Of a stretch of DNA of 64,000 nt, positions 26,789-34,078 are shown in pieces. The notes under the pieces were generated by a model that had not been told where the DNA came from, searched no databases, and saw nothing but the letters and a program-made list of their open reading frames with translations. The DNA lies in the NCBI GenBank assembly GCA_963710725.1, contig CAVQBJ010000008.1, forward strand, positions 1,550,001-1,614,000, written 5' to 3'. This stretch comes from CAVQBJ01 sp963710725. Its GTDB lineage: Bacteria; Actinomycetota; Thermoleophilia; Solirubrobacterales; Solirubrobacteraceae. Positions within the stretch are counted from its first letter, which is position 1, and the number at the start of each line of letters is the position of its first letter. The position numbers were made by a program, and so were the translations under genes.

Positions 26789-26834
26789 TGGGCGGTGCTG
26801 GGCTCGAACCAGCGGCCTCCTGCTTGTAAGGCAG
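26789..26834 (-). repeat. tRNA 3'-end relic (att-like copy C)
   Basis: These 46 bases match copy B (10221-10266) at 45 positions and are in the same orientation. They comprise the 3' half of a tRNA-Val-like gene without its 5' half. The copy lies 135 bases upstream of the integrase gene at 26970, the normal arrangement of an attachment site next to its recombinase gene. It sits in the 332-bp gap 26638-26969, which shows nothing else I can identify. Confidence 0.75.
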
Positions 26835-26969
26835 CTGACCGGGGGCGCGCTGCCCTCAGATGTGGCTATTTCAAGCCATTTCGACTGACGCGAGTTGCCA
26901 GCAAATGTTCCCTGCGGGGAACACGCTGCGGAACACGTTCCGTCCCAAGCGCGGCGTAACTTCGCTGGC

Positions 26970-28238
26970 ATGCGCGACGTCGAGAGCGACCTGCCCTCCA
27001 ACGGGCACCTGCAGGTGATCGGCGATCGGGGCCACCGACGGTGGCGGGCGTTCTGGTGGGACGCCGACGGCAAGCACTCGCGCGTCCTGGGGCGCGCCTG
27101 GGTGCAGAGCTCAGGGAGGCGCACGCCCCGCGGCGCGATCGTGTGGCACGCGGCGGACGGCCCCAAGCCCGACCCGTCCTACCTGACGCCGCGTGAGGCA
27201 GCCGCAGAGCTGCGGCGGTTGCTCGAGCACGACGCAGCACGAACGCCAACGCCTCGCACTCGCTCCGGCGCCGTGATGACGTTCGCCGACGCGGCGCGCG
27301 CCTGGCTATCCCACGGTCAACGCAGTCGCAACCTCAAGCGCTCGACGGTGCGCGACTACAACCAGGTACTCACGGCCTATCTCCTGCGCGGCGCGGACGA
27401 CTCGGAACGCCCCTCACGGTACGGGCGGGCCCCGTTCGCCGAGACGCCGCTGCGCGAGATCAGCTCGGCGCAGCTGAAGGCGTGGCACGACGCACTTCCC
27501 TACGGCCGCACGACCGAGAAGCTGCTGATGGTCGTGCGCGCGATCCTCGGCCACGCCGCGTCACACGGATGGATCGACCGAAACCCCGCCCTCGGTGTCC
27601 GGCAGCGTCCCGTGCGCTACAGCGGCGACTACGACTTCTACGCCCGCGAGGAGGTCGATTCCCTGGTGGCTGCCGCCGCGAGCCCGCAGGACGCCGCGAT
27701 CTTCCTCACAGCGGCAATGACCGGCCTGCGTCGCGGCGAGCTCGTCGCGCTTCGCTGGCGCGACATCGACTTCCCCGGACAAGCGATCCGCGTCCGCGCG
27801 AACTACTCCCATGGCGAGCTGGTCACGCCCAAGAGCGGCAGGGTGAGAAGCGTCCCGATGGTCGACGAGGTCGCGCGGCACCTCGCTCGCCTCGGCCAGC
27901 GCGAACGCTTCGTGGCCGACGGCAACTCGGTGTTCGCCGGGATGGCGGGCGGCCACCTGGACGCCAGCGCACTTCGCCGTCGCTACCTGGCCGCCTCGAG
28001 GCGCGCCGGCCTCCGGCCGCTCCCCTTCCACTCGCTCCGGCACTACTTCGGCTCGATGGCGGTCAACCGGGCCTCTCTCGTTCAGGTCCAGGCCTGGATG
28101 GGCCACTCGCACATCCAGACCACGGCCCGATACCTGCACGCCAAGAGCCAGGCCGGCGACGCCGAGTTGCTCGCGCAGGCATTCGCGACCGACCGACACC
28201 CCGGCGGCGACCGTCCGAAGCCGACGCGAACCCTCTGA
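26970..28238 (+). CDS. int: tyrosine recombinase / phage-type integrase
   Basis: This encodes 422 residues from ATG 26970; the frame is open further upstream but only with TTG. An N-terminal arm-binding region (1-95) precedes a core-binding SAM-like domain (about 98-215, FADAARAWLSHG...). The catalytic domain follows (about 225-400) with GLRRGELVALRW (Arg I), HSLRHYFGS (His-x-x-Arg), MGHSHIQTTARYLH (His/Trp-box His and the Tyr nucleophile). All catalytic residues are present, so it is probably active. It lies next to tRNA relic C. Its stop overlaps the next start (TGATG at 28236). Confidence 0.92.
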   Translation: MRDVESDLPSNGHLQVIGDRGHRRWRAFWWDADGKHSRVLGRAWVQSSGRRTPRGAIVWHAADGPKPDPSYLTPREAAAELRRLLEHDAARTPTPRTRSGAVMTFADAARAWLSHGQRSRNLKRSTVRDYNQVLTAYLLRGADDSERPSRYGRAPFAETPLREISSAQLKAWHDALPYGRTTEKLLMVVRAILGHAASHGWIDRNPALGVRQRPVRYSGDYDFYAREEVDSLVAAAASPQDAAIFLTAAMTGLRRGELVALRWRDIDFPGQAIRVRANYSHGELVTPKSGRVRSVPMVDEVARHLARLGQRERFVADGNSVFAGMAGGHLDASALRRRYLAASRRAGLRPLPFHSLRHYFGSMAVNRASLVQVQAWMGHSHIQTTARYLHAKSQAGDAELLAQAFATDRHPGGDRPKPTRTL

Positions 28239-28441
28239 TGGCCAGCCGCAAGGAGCTGAAGGAGCTACTCGCCGAGGCCGAGCAACAAGGCTGGCGCATC
28301 GAGCTGGGTCGCGGCGGGCATTACAAGGCCTACGCTCCTGGCGGCCAGGGCATCGTCACGCTACCCTCGACTCCAGGTGGCAGCCTCGCTCCCTACGTCG
28401 CGCGGATGCGACGCATGGGGCTCGTGTGGAAGGGACACTGA
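28238..28441 (+). CDS. HicA-like toxin candidate
   Basis: This encodes 67 residues; the ATG overlaps the integrase TGA. The pattern is an N-terminal basic helix (MASRKELKELLAEAEQQGW), then RIELGRGGHYKAYAP with a conserved His after Gly-Gly, a beta strand (GIVTLPSTP), and a C-terminal helix ending in RRMGLVW. This matches the small dsRBD-like fold of HicA mRNA interferases. The size and the HicB-like gene 300 bases downstream support the call. The alternative is another small phage-associated RNA-binding protein. Confidence 0.55.
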   Translation: MASRKELKELLAEAEQQGWRIELGRGGHYKAYAPGGQGIVTLPSTPGGSLAPYVARMRRMGLVWKGH

Positions 28442-28443
28442 GC

Positions 28444-28734
28444 ATGGAATACGTCGTCACGATCGCGCTCGACCACTCCGGTGATCCGCAGGAGGCCGAC
28501 CGCATGCTGGACGCGTTCCTAGAGCAGCATGCCGTCGCTAGCCCGATCATTGGCGAGGATCCCGAGGCCGCCAGGATCGATGTGACGTTCGCGGTGCAGG
28601 CCGACGATGGCTATGAGGCCTTCGAGCGCGGCCGCGCGTTGTTCGCGGCCGCCACCGACCGCACCGACTTCGCGCGTCCGGTCGTCGGAGTGACGGTCGA
28701 GGTCGTGGGGCATCCCCAGCTCGAAGCTGCGTAG
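28444..28734 (+). CDS. unknown protein inside the HicA/HicB cassette
   Basis: This encodes 96 residues from ATG 28444 with a good ribosome binding site (GGAAGGGA). It is predicted as alternating beta strands and helices: EYVVTIALDHSGD, a helix EADRMLDAFLEQH, IDVTFAVQADDGYEAFERGRALFAAATD, and VVGVTVEVVGH. It is acidic. The strand-helix order could suggest a small ferredoxin-like fold. It lies 2 bases after HicA and 6 bases before HicB, so it is part of the cassette. Role unknown. Confidence 0.6.
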   Translation: MEYVVTIALDHSGDPQEADRMLDAFLEQHAVASPIIGEDPEAARIDVTFAVQADDGYEAFERGRALFAAATDRTDFARPVVGVTVEVVGHPQLEAA

Positions 28735-28740
28735 CGCGCG

Positions 28741-28959
28741 GTGTGCGCATACCTCGTCGTGATCGAGCGCGAGGGCCGCGGCTGGGGTGCCTACTGCCCC
28801 GACCTGCCCGGCGTCGGCGTCATCGGTGAGACGCGCGCAGACGTCGTGCAGAAAGCGAGCGAGGCCGTCGTCCTGCATGTCGAGGCTCTGTGCGCGGCCG
28901 GCGAGCCGATCCCGTCGCCGTCGGCGGTTGGGTCAATTCGCGTGACCGTCGGCAGCTGA
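28741..28959 (+). CDS. hicB: HicB-family antitoxin
   Basis: This encodes 72 residues from GTG 28741. It shows the HicB partial RNase-H-like signature: AYLVVIEREGRGWGAYCPDLPGVGVIGETRADVVQKASEAVVLHVEAL, then GEPIPSPSAV. There is no separate DNA-binding domain, so regulation, if any, would need another factor. It is the last gene of the integrase cassette, followed by a strong palindrome at 28981. Confidence 0.85.
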   Translation: MCAYLVVIEREGRGWGAYCPDLPGVGVIGETRADVVQKASEAVVLHVEALCAAGEPIPSPSAVGSIRVTVGS

Positions 28960-28980
28960 CAGATGGTGCGTTCTCCTCGT

Positions 28981-29007
28981 TCAGGAGTCGGCATTGCCGA
29001 CTCCTGA
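28981..29007. terminator. perfect 13-bp stem inverted repeat after hicB
   Basis: TCAGGAGTCGGCA and its exact complement flank a single T (28994), giving a 27-base near-perfect palindrome 21 bases after the hicB stop. There is no T run, so it may act as a bidirectional factor-assisted terminator or be a protein site. It lies in the gap 28960-29307, which contains this, the next hairpin and no convincing gene. Confidence 0.45.
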
Positions 29008-29056
29008 CTGCGCCTTCAGCGAGCGCGGGAGGTCTGTCACCGAGCGTAGCGAGGGG

Positions 29057-29076
29057 AACCCCGCGTCAGCGGGGTT
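29057..29076. repeat. 8-bp stem hairpin
   Basis: AACCCCGC-GTCA-GCGGGGTT forms a perfect 8-bp stem with a 4-base loop. Just before it stands CGAGCGTAGCGAGG, a palindrome-rich string. This could be part of the terminator region or of an integration/relaxation site. Confidence 0.4.
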
Positions 29077-29307
29077 GACAGGCCGAGCAAGCGAGCTACT
29101 CGACCGCCGATGCGGCTCGACGTCGCGTCTCGACTCAGACGGCAACCCCCTCGAGAGATCGGAAGGCGTCGGTGGTGGTGGCGGGCGGGACCACGAATCG
29201 AACGTACGACATGGACGTCCGACCGACAAGAGCGCGCAGTGCGATCTCTGTCTGCATGGGAGTCGGCATCGAATCAGGTCGAGCTCGCCCCCGACCAGTG
29301 GCGACGG

Positions 29308-30447
29308 TCAGGGAACGGGCATCGGCAGCAGGGTCGGGCCGCCGCGGCTGAGGATCTCGCTGAATGGTGATGTTCCACCTCCGGCCGCCATGCACTGACC
29401 GCCGGGCAAGCACGAGATCGAGGTGAATGCGGGTGTTGTGCTCACGGTGCTGGTGCCGGGATTTGGATTGATCGTCGCTAGCGACGACCACGTGCCACGG
29501 GATAGCCGTTCGGCAAACGGCCCACCGTTTCGGGCCAGCGACCCGACGGCCACGCAAGCGTCGGGGGCGGTGCATGAGACCGCGACCGGCGTGGCTCCTG
29601 CCGGGACGCGCGCCGCCATCCTCGAGAACCGACCCGCGTGGTAGCGCAAAAGCACCTGTGTCGGCGAACCGCCGAAGATGGTCGGGCTCGGCTTGCTGCC
29701 AACCGCAACACATGCACCGGCAGCAGGACAGGAGATGCTGTCGAGCTGCTCTCCGCTGCGTGTGGGAAGCGGCACCGCCTTCCAGGCCGATCCGTTGAAC
29801 GTCGCGCCGAGCCACGTTTTGGTGTTGCCACCGATGGCCACGCAGAAGCGCCGCGACGCGCATGAAAAGGACACCACGCCCATGTTCGCTGGTGCCGCAG
29901 CGATCCGCCACTGGGAGCCATCGAACACGTCGACTGTGGTCGTGATGAAGTCGGATCCAATCGCCATACACCAGGCGGTCGCCGGGCATGACACGCCAGT
30001 GAGTCCGATGTTCAGTGAGTGAGATATCGGCGGATACATGCTCGTCCACGTGGTGCCCGCGAGCTGCTGTGAGAGCGGCATCTCGCCGGTGTCGCCAACA
30101 GCGATACACGTGCTGGCGGCGTCGCATGAGACGCTCGCCAACGGAAGATCTCCGCCACCGATCACCAGCGGCGACTGATTCGTGGACAGGAGGTGCCAGG
30201 CGCTACCCGTCAGCTCCCAGGTCGACGGGTATATCGCGTAATTGGCGGTGTTGCTCCCTACTGCGACGCACCCCTGCTCAGACCAGCAACTGACATCCGC
30301 CACCGACGCGTCAAGGGCGGGATCAGCGACAGCGTCGCCGAGCCCGCCAAGCACCACCAGACCCGCCGCTGTCAACGCCAGCACGACGCCGGCGCTTCGA
30401 GCGCGCAAGCGACGATTCGGACGTCCGTGCCGGCCTGCGATCCCCAT
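29308..30447 (-). CDS. secreted propeller-like repeat protein with Cys-paired blades
   Basis: This encodes 379 residues. A basic start (MGIAGRHGRPNRRLRAR) and a hydrophobic segment ending near residue 41 (DAVADPA) form a signal peptide. The mature protein has about seven repeats of the form (V)SC......C(V/I/M)A(V/I)G, each with one Cys pair and a Trp or Phe strand. These are the disulfide-stapled blades of actinobacterial secreted beta-propellers. The ligand is unknown. It sits between the integrase cassette and tRNA-Val, so it probably came with the integrated element. Confidence 0.72.
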   Translation of the reverse strand: MGIAGRHGRPNRRLRARSAGVVLALTAAGLVVLGGLGDAVADPALDASVADVSCWSEQGCVAVGSNTANYAIYPSTWELTGSAWHLLSTNQSPLVIGGGDLPLASVSCDAASTCIAVGDTGEMPLSQQLAGTTWTSMYPPISHSLNIGLTGVSCPATAWCMAIGSDFITTTVDVFDGSQWRIAAAPANMGVVSFSCASRRFCVAIGGNTKTWLGATFNGSAWKAVPLPTRSGEQLDSISCPAAGACVAVGSKPSPTIFGGSPTQVLLRYHAGRFSRMAARVPAGATPVAVSCTAPDACVAVGSLARNGGPFAERLSRGTWSSLATINPNPGTSTVSTTPAFTSISCLPGGQCMAAGGGTSPFSEILSRGGPTLLPMPVP

Positions 30448-30600
30448 GGCGCGGGCATCCTCTCACACCCAGGTCAGGCGCAGATCGAGCGCGGCCCCCC
30501 AACGCCTCCCGGGACCTGCGGAACATCCCTGGGGAACACGACGACCCGTGCCGTCGTGCCTCGCGACCTCGATAGGGCCGCTTTCCAGCCACTTCCTCCA

Positions 30601-30674
30601 TGGGCAGTCCCGGACTCGAACCGGGGACCTCCTGCTTGTAAGGCAGGCGCTCTGACCAGCTGAGCTAACCGCCC
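30601..30674 (-). tRNA. tRNA-Val (anticodon TAC)
   Basis: A complete cloverleaf is on the reverse strand: acceptor GGGCGGT/ACTGCCC, D stem GCTC/GAGC, anticodon stem CCTGC/GCAGG with loop CTTACAA, T stem CCCGG/CCGGG with loop TTCGAGT, discriminator A. No CCA is encoded. The 3' end points left, towards the integrase cassette and all three tRNA relics, as expected if this gene is the integration target for copy A at least. Confidence 0.93.
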
Positions 30675-30787
30675 GCCGGGTGGATGCTAGCTGGAGACGG
30701 ATAGCCGTCGGACCGGACGCAGAGTGAGCGCGCGCTCGGGCGTCCAGCGGACGCGCCGTGGCCCTCTGAGATGCAACAATCGCGGCC

Positions 30788-31537
30788 ATGGACCTCGGCA
30801 TCGAGGGCAAGGTCGCGCTCGTCACCGGGGCGTCGCGTGGGATCGGCCGGGCGATCGCCGCCGAGCTCGCGCGGGAGGGCGTGCGCGTGGCCATCAGCTC
30901 GCGCACGCCGGCGGCGATCGAGGCGACCGCGCGCGAGATCGGAGCGCGCCCGTTCGTCTTCGACAGCGGCGACGTCGAGGAGGCCGGCGCGCTCGTGGCC
31001 GCGGTCGGCGACGTGCTCGGGACGATCGAGATCCTCGTCGTGAACACCGGCGGGCCGCCCGGCGACCCCAATGCGCTCACGTTCACGGAGGCGCAGTGGG
31101 AGGACGCCTACCGCTCGCTCGTGCTCGCGCCAATGGCGCTCGTGAAGGCGGCCGTGCCCGGCATGCGCGAGGCCGGCTTCGGACGGATCGTCAGCGTGTC
31201 CTCATCGTCGGTGCGCGAGGTCATCGACGCGCTGATGCTCTCGAACGCCCATCGCGCGGCGACGCTGGCCGCGTTCAAGACGCTCTCGCGCCAGCTCGCC
31301 GGCGACGGCATCACGCTCAACTCGCTTCTTCCGGGGCGGATCGCCACCGATCGGCTCGCCGCGCTGCACGGGTCGCTCGAGGCGGCTGAGGAGCTCGCCC
31401 GCGAGCAGGTGCCCGCGGGCCGGCTCGGGCGCCCGGAGGAGATGGCCGCCGCGGCGGCCTTCCTGTGCTCGCGGCGGGCGGCCTACATCACGGGCGTCGC
31501 TCTGCTCGTGGATGGCGGCACGTCGCATGTGATCTGA
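30788..31537 (+). CDS. SDR-family oxidoreductase with atypical active site
   Basis: This encodes 249 residues. The cofactor motif TGASRGIGRAIA (about residues 15-26) is classical, followed by NTGGPPG in place of NNAG. The catalytic Ser block is VSVSSSSVRE. Where the YxxxK motif belongs, the sequence reads SNAHRAATLAAFKTLSRQLA, so the Lys is kept but the Tyr is not. This matches a known SDR subgroup related to 3-oxoacyl-ACP reductases that lacks the standard tetrad. The ending PEEMAAAAAFLCSRRAAYITG..LLVDGG is typical. The substrate is unknown and activity may differ from normal SDRs. Confidence 0.85.
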   Translation: MDLGIEGKVALVTGASRGIGRAIAAELAREGVRVAISSRTPAAIEATAREIGARPFVFDSGDVEEAGALVAAVGDVLGTIEILVVNTGGPPGDPNALTFTEAQWEDAYRSLVLAPMALVKAAVPGMREAGFGRIVSVSSSSVREVIDALMLSNAHRAATLAAFKTLSRQLAGDGITLNSLLPGRIATDRLAALHGSLEAAEELAREQVPAGRLGRPEEMAAAAAFLCSRRAAYITGVALLVDGGTSHVI

Positions 31538-31558
31538 TCGAGGTGCGACTATCCGGCC

Positions 31559-31999
31559 ATGGATACAGACACGATTGATCAGCAGTACAACCAGTTGCAG
31601 ACCGAGTTCCAGGACGTCGCCAACACCGTGCAGGCCTTCGCAGCCAAGCTGCAGGCAGCGGCGCAGGCCGGCGATGAGAACGCGCGCGAGTGGCTGCTCG
31701 ACCTCAAGCAGATCGCGCTCGACGTCAAGGATGAGCAGATGCAGGTGACAGGGCTGCTGCAGGCGATCCACGGGTGGGCGACCGCCCAGGCGCAGGCGGC
31801 GGCCGCGCCGCCGCCGCCAGCTCAACCGATGGCCCAGCCGGCTCCGCAACCGGTGTACGTGCAGCAGGCGCCGATGGGCTATGGCGGCGGTGGTGGCGGG
31901 GGAGCGTTCGGCGGCTTTCTCAACAGCGGCTTCGGCCGCGCGATGGAGATGGGCGCCGGGATCGGCCTCGGCTCAGACCTCATCAACAGCATCTTCTGA
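31559..31999 (+). CDS. helical protein with Pro-rich linker and Gly-rich hydrophobic tail
   Basis: This encodes 146 residues. Residues 1-78 are helical, Gln/Asp-rich and probably coiled-coil (TIDQQYNQLQTEFQDVANTVQAF...). Residues 80-106 are Ala/Pro/Gln-rich. The end is a Gly run followed by an amphipathic Gly/Phe/Ala segment (FGGFLNSGFGRAMEM...GSDLINSIF) that could insert into a membrane or self-assemble. The family was not recognised. It starts 21 bases after the SDR gene and lies upstream of the Gly-Gly leader peptide genes; whether it belongs to that system is open. Confidence 0.6.
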   Translation: MDTDTIDQQYNQLQTEFQDVANTVQAFAAKLQAAAQAGDENAREWLLDLKQIALDVKDEQMQVTGLLQAIHGWATAQAQAAAAPPPPAQPMAQPAPQPVYVQQAPMGYGGGGGGGAFGGFLNSGFGRAMEMGAGIGLGSDLINSIF

Positions 32000-32139
32000 A
32001 TCCCCTAGGGTCGGGCGAGCGACCCTACGATCCGGCCACGCGGGCACGGCCACGAGGTATGGTCGCCGTGCTCGATTTCACACGGTCATGGCGCCTCGGT
32101 GAGGATCGTCATGCGACACCCACCAAGGACGAGGACGCC

Positions 32140-32301
32140 ATGTCTGATGAACCCCAGCAGCACGACGAGCCAGCACTCCCGGCGGACGCCGTGGAGGACC
32201 TTGCCCCCGAGGACGCCGCGCAGGACGTGAGCGGCGGAGCAGTCGACGCGTACGTCAAGACCGAGGGCATCGACGGCGACTCGATAAGCGACAAGCATTA
32301 G
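32140..32301 (+). CDS. Gly-Gly leader peptide with Hcp N-terminus-like tail (peptide 1)
   Basis: This encodes 53 residues. The acidic leader (MSDEPQQHDE.ALP.DAVED and on to VSGG, residue 33) is almost identical to that of the next gene; the only differences are a few substitutions. The tail reads AVDAYVKTEGIDGDSISDKH. By eye this matches the first strand and loop of type VI tube protein Hcp (consensus about DAYLKIDGI.GES.D.KH), ending exactly where Hcp would continue. The C39 peptidase of the exporter at 35802 is the likely leader-cleaving enzyme, cutting after Gly-Gly. There is no Cys, so it is not a lanthipeptide. The stop is followed directly by the ribosome binding site of the next gene. 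Confidence 0.7.
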   Translation: MSDEPQQHDEPALPADAVEDLAPEDAAQDVSGGAVDAYVKTEGIDGDSISDKH

Positions 32302-32315
32302 CAGAGGAGAAAGTC

Positions 32316-32513
32316 ATGTCTGACGAACCGCAGCAGCACGACGAGGCGGCGCTCCCGGAGGACGCGGTGGAGGACCTGGCGCCGGAGAGCACCGAGCAGG
32401 AGGTCAGCGGCGGCGCCTTCGATGCGTTCGCGAAGGTCAGCCCGTCGCCGACCAGCGACAAGGACGGCGGCATCCAGACCGACAGCTTCTCCTGGGGCTC
32501 CAGCGCCGGTTGA
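32316..32513 (+). CDS. Gly-Gly leader peptide with Hcp N-terminus-like tail (peptide 2)
   Basis: This encodes 65 residues with a strong ribosome binding site (AGAGGAGA), 14 bases after peptide 1. The leader ends EQEVSGG. The tail begins AFDAFAKV, has a shortened loop (SPSPTSDKDGG), then IQTDSFSWGSSAG, which matches the second strand of Hcp (typically I.V.S(F/W)SWG.S..G). The rest of the roughly 160-residue Hcp fold is absent in every frame, because the next gene starts 40 bases later. It may be an exported beta-hairpin peptide, a capping or decoy piece of Hcp, or a bacteriocin-like product. The leader/tail split is visible; the function is inference. Confidence 0.7.
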   Translation: MSDEPQQHDEAALPEDAVEDLAPESTEQEVSGGAFDAFAKVSPSPTSDKDGGIQTDSFSWGSSAG

Positions 32514-32553
32514 GCGCCGCCCGCGGGATGACAGGTAGCTTGGGCCGTCAGGG

Positions 32554-34041
32554 ATGACGGCCCGCCCCGCCGGTTCGGGCCCGTGGCGCGCCCTGCGCGC
32601 GGCGCTCATCGAGACCGACTACCTGGAGCACGCCCGGACCGCCCGGTACATTCGCGGCTCCGTCACCCGACCGGACGCGATCCCCGCAGGCCTTCGCCAG
32701 CGCGGGCTCGAGCGGCGCCTCGCCGGTCTGCTCGACCTGTTCGCCTACGGTGCCGAGCTCGACGATCGGGCGGCCGCCCGAGCCCTGGCGCCGGCGACCC
32801 CGAAAGCGTTGGCCCGAGCCGGGCTGCTGGCGCGGCGCCGGGGCGGCTGGCGTGCGCGGTTGGCGATCGGCGGCCGGGACGACGTGTTCGTCGTGGGTGA
32901 CCTTCCCCGACGCGGGCAGCGCCGCGACCACGTCGACGGGGTGACCAACGCGGCCGACGTGGGGCGGCGACTGCTGGTGCCGGTCGGGACCGGCCGCCTG
33001 CTCGACCTCGGCACCGGCTCGGGGATCCATGCGCTGCTCGCCGCCCGCGGCGGAGGCAGCGCAGTGGGCGCCGACATCAATGCGCGGGCCCTGCGCTTGG
33101 CCTCGATCGGGCAGCAACTAAGCGACGTCGATGCCGTGCAATGGCGCGAGGGATCGTGGTACGAGCCCGTGGCCGGCGAGCGCTTCGAGCGCATCATCTG
33201 CGTCGCCCCCTACGTCGTCTCGCCGGACAACGAGTTCACCTTCCGCGACGGCGACCGGTCCGGGGCGGACCCGCTCCGCGCCGTCGCCGCCGGGGCGACG
33301 GCCCACCTCGCCGCGGGCGGCTGTGCCCAGCTGATGTGCTGCTGGGGACATGGAGCCGAGGAGGACTGGCGGCGCGCGCCGATGAGCTGGCTGGCACCGC
33401 GCGGCGCCGACGTGCTGCTGGTGCGCATCGAGGAGGCCGACCCGGTGCGCTACGCGCTGGCCTGGAACCGGCCGCCGATGCGCACGCTGGCCCCGGCCGC
33501 CCATGACCGGGTCATGGCGCGCTGGTTGAGCTACTACGCGCGCGAGGGCTATGACCGGATCAGCTTCGGGGCGCTGTACGTGCGTCGCCGCACGCGGGGC
33601 GGGCGGGCCGGGATCTCACGGACGGCGCTGGATGCGCGCGAGGGCGTAGGCGGCGAACGCGGCGGCGAGCAGGCGGGGCGCGCGCTGGCCAACCTCGAGC
33701 TGCTCGCGCGAGCCCGCGACGACGAGGCCCTGCTCGCGCTCACCCCGGCGATCCCCGAGGGCCAGCGCGTCGAGCAGCGCCTCCAGCGCGACGGGCAGCG
33801 CTACCGGCTGCGCTGGGCCCGGATCGCTCAGGCCGACGGCCTGCAGGTCGGCGTGGACGTCAGCGCGCGAGTGCTCGAGGTCGTCTACCGGCTCGACGGG
33901 CGGCGGACGCTCGCCCAGGCCCTTCTCGACGCCGGCGTGTCGCGCAGGGCGTCGGGGCGCGAGCGCACCGAGGAGACACTGCATGCGGTCCGCGAACTGC
34001 TGCGGGCCGGACTGCTCGACGCCCGGGCGGCCGACCGTTAG
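32554..34041 (+). CDS. class I SAM-dependent methyltransferase (HemK/PrmC-like)
   Basis: This encodes 495 residues. An N-terminal helical/winged region (1-130) recognises substrate in related proteins. The methyltransferase core is about 140-300: LLDLGTGSGIHALLAA (SAM motif I), VGADINARALRLA (motif II), and IICVAPYVVSPD in the place of the NPPY motif of N-methyltransferases. A C-terminal winged-helix-like region follows (about 400-495, RVLEVVYRLDGRRTLAQALLDAGV). The layout resembles the actinobacterial DUF7059-methyltransferase-DUF7782 family, as I remember it. It begins 40 bases after the second leader peptide and may modify it, but a housekeeping target is equally possible. Confidence 0.75.
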   Translation: MTARPAGSGPWRALRAALIETDYLEHARTARYIRGSVTRPDAIPAGLRQRGLERRLAGLLDLFAYGAELDDRAAARALAPATPKALARAGLLARRRGGWRARLAIGGRDDVFVVGDLPRRGQRRDHVDGVTNAADVGRRLLVPVGTGRLLDLGTGSGIHALLAARGGGSAVGADINARALRLASIGQQLSDVDAVQWREGSWYEPVAGERFERIICVAPYVVSPDNEFTFRDGDRSGADPLRAVAAGATAHLAAGGCAQLMCCWGHGAEEDWRRAPMSWLAPRGADVLLVRIEEADPVRYALAWNRPPMRTLAPAAHDRVMARWLSYYAREGYDRISFGALYVRRRTRGGRAGISRTALDAREGVGGERGGEQAGRALANLELLARARDDEALLALTPAIPEGQRVEQRLQRDGQRYRLRWARIAQADGLQVGVDVSARVLEVVYRLDGRRTLAQALLDAGVSRRASGRERTEETLHAVRELLRAGLLDARAADR

Positions 34042-34078
34042 CGCTCGAGGTCGGGCCGCTTGATGCGCCGCCCGTGAC

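Noticed and set aside
29160..29240. Another tRNA fragment on the minus strand (GTTCGATTC-like T loop)
   Set aside because: No acceptor or anticodon pairing could be built around it.
32140..32513. Lanthipeptide or thiopeptide precursors
   Set aside because: No Cys in either peptide and no LanM/LanB or cyclodehydratase genes nearby.
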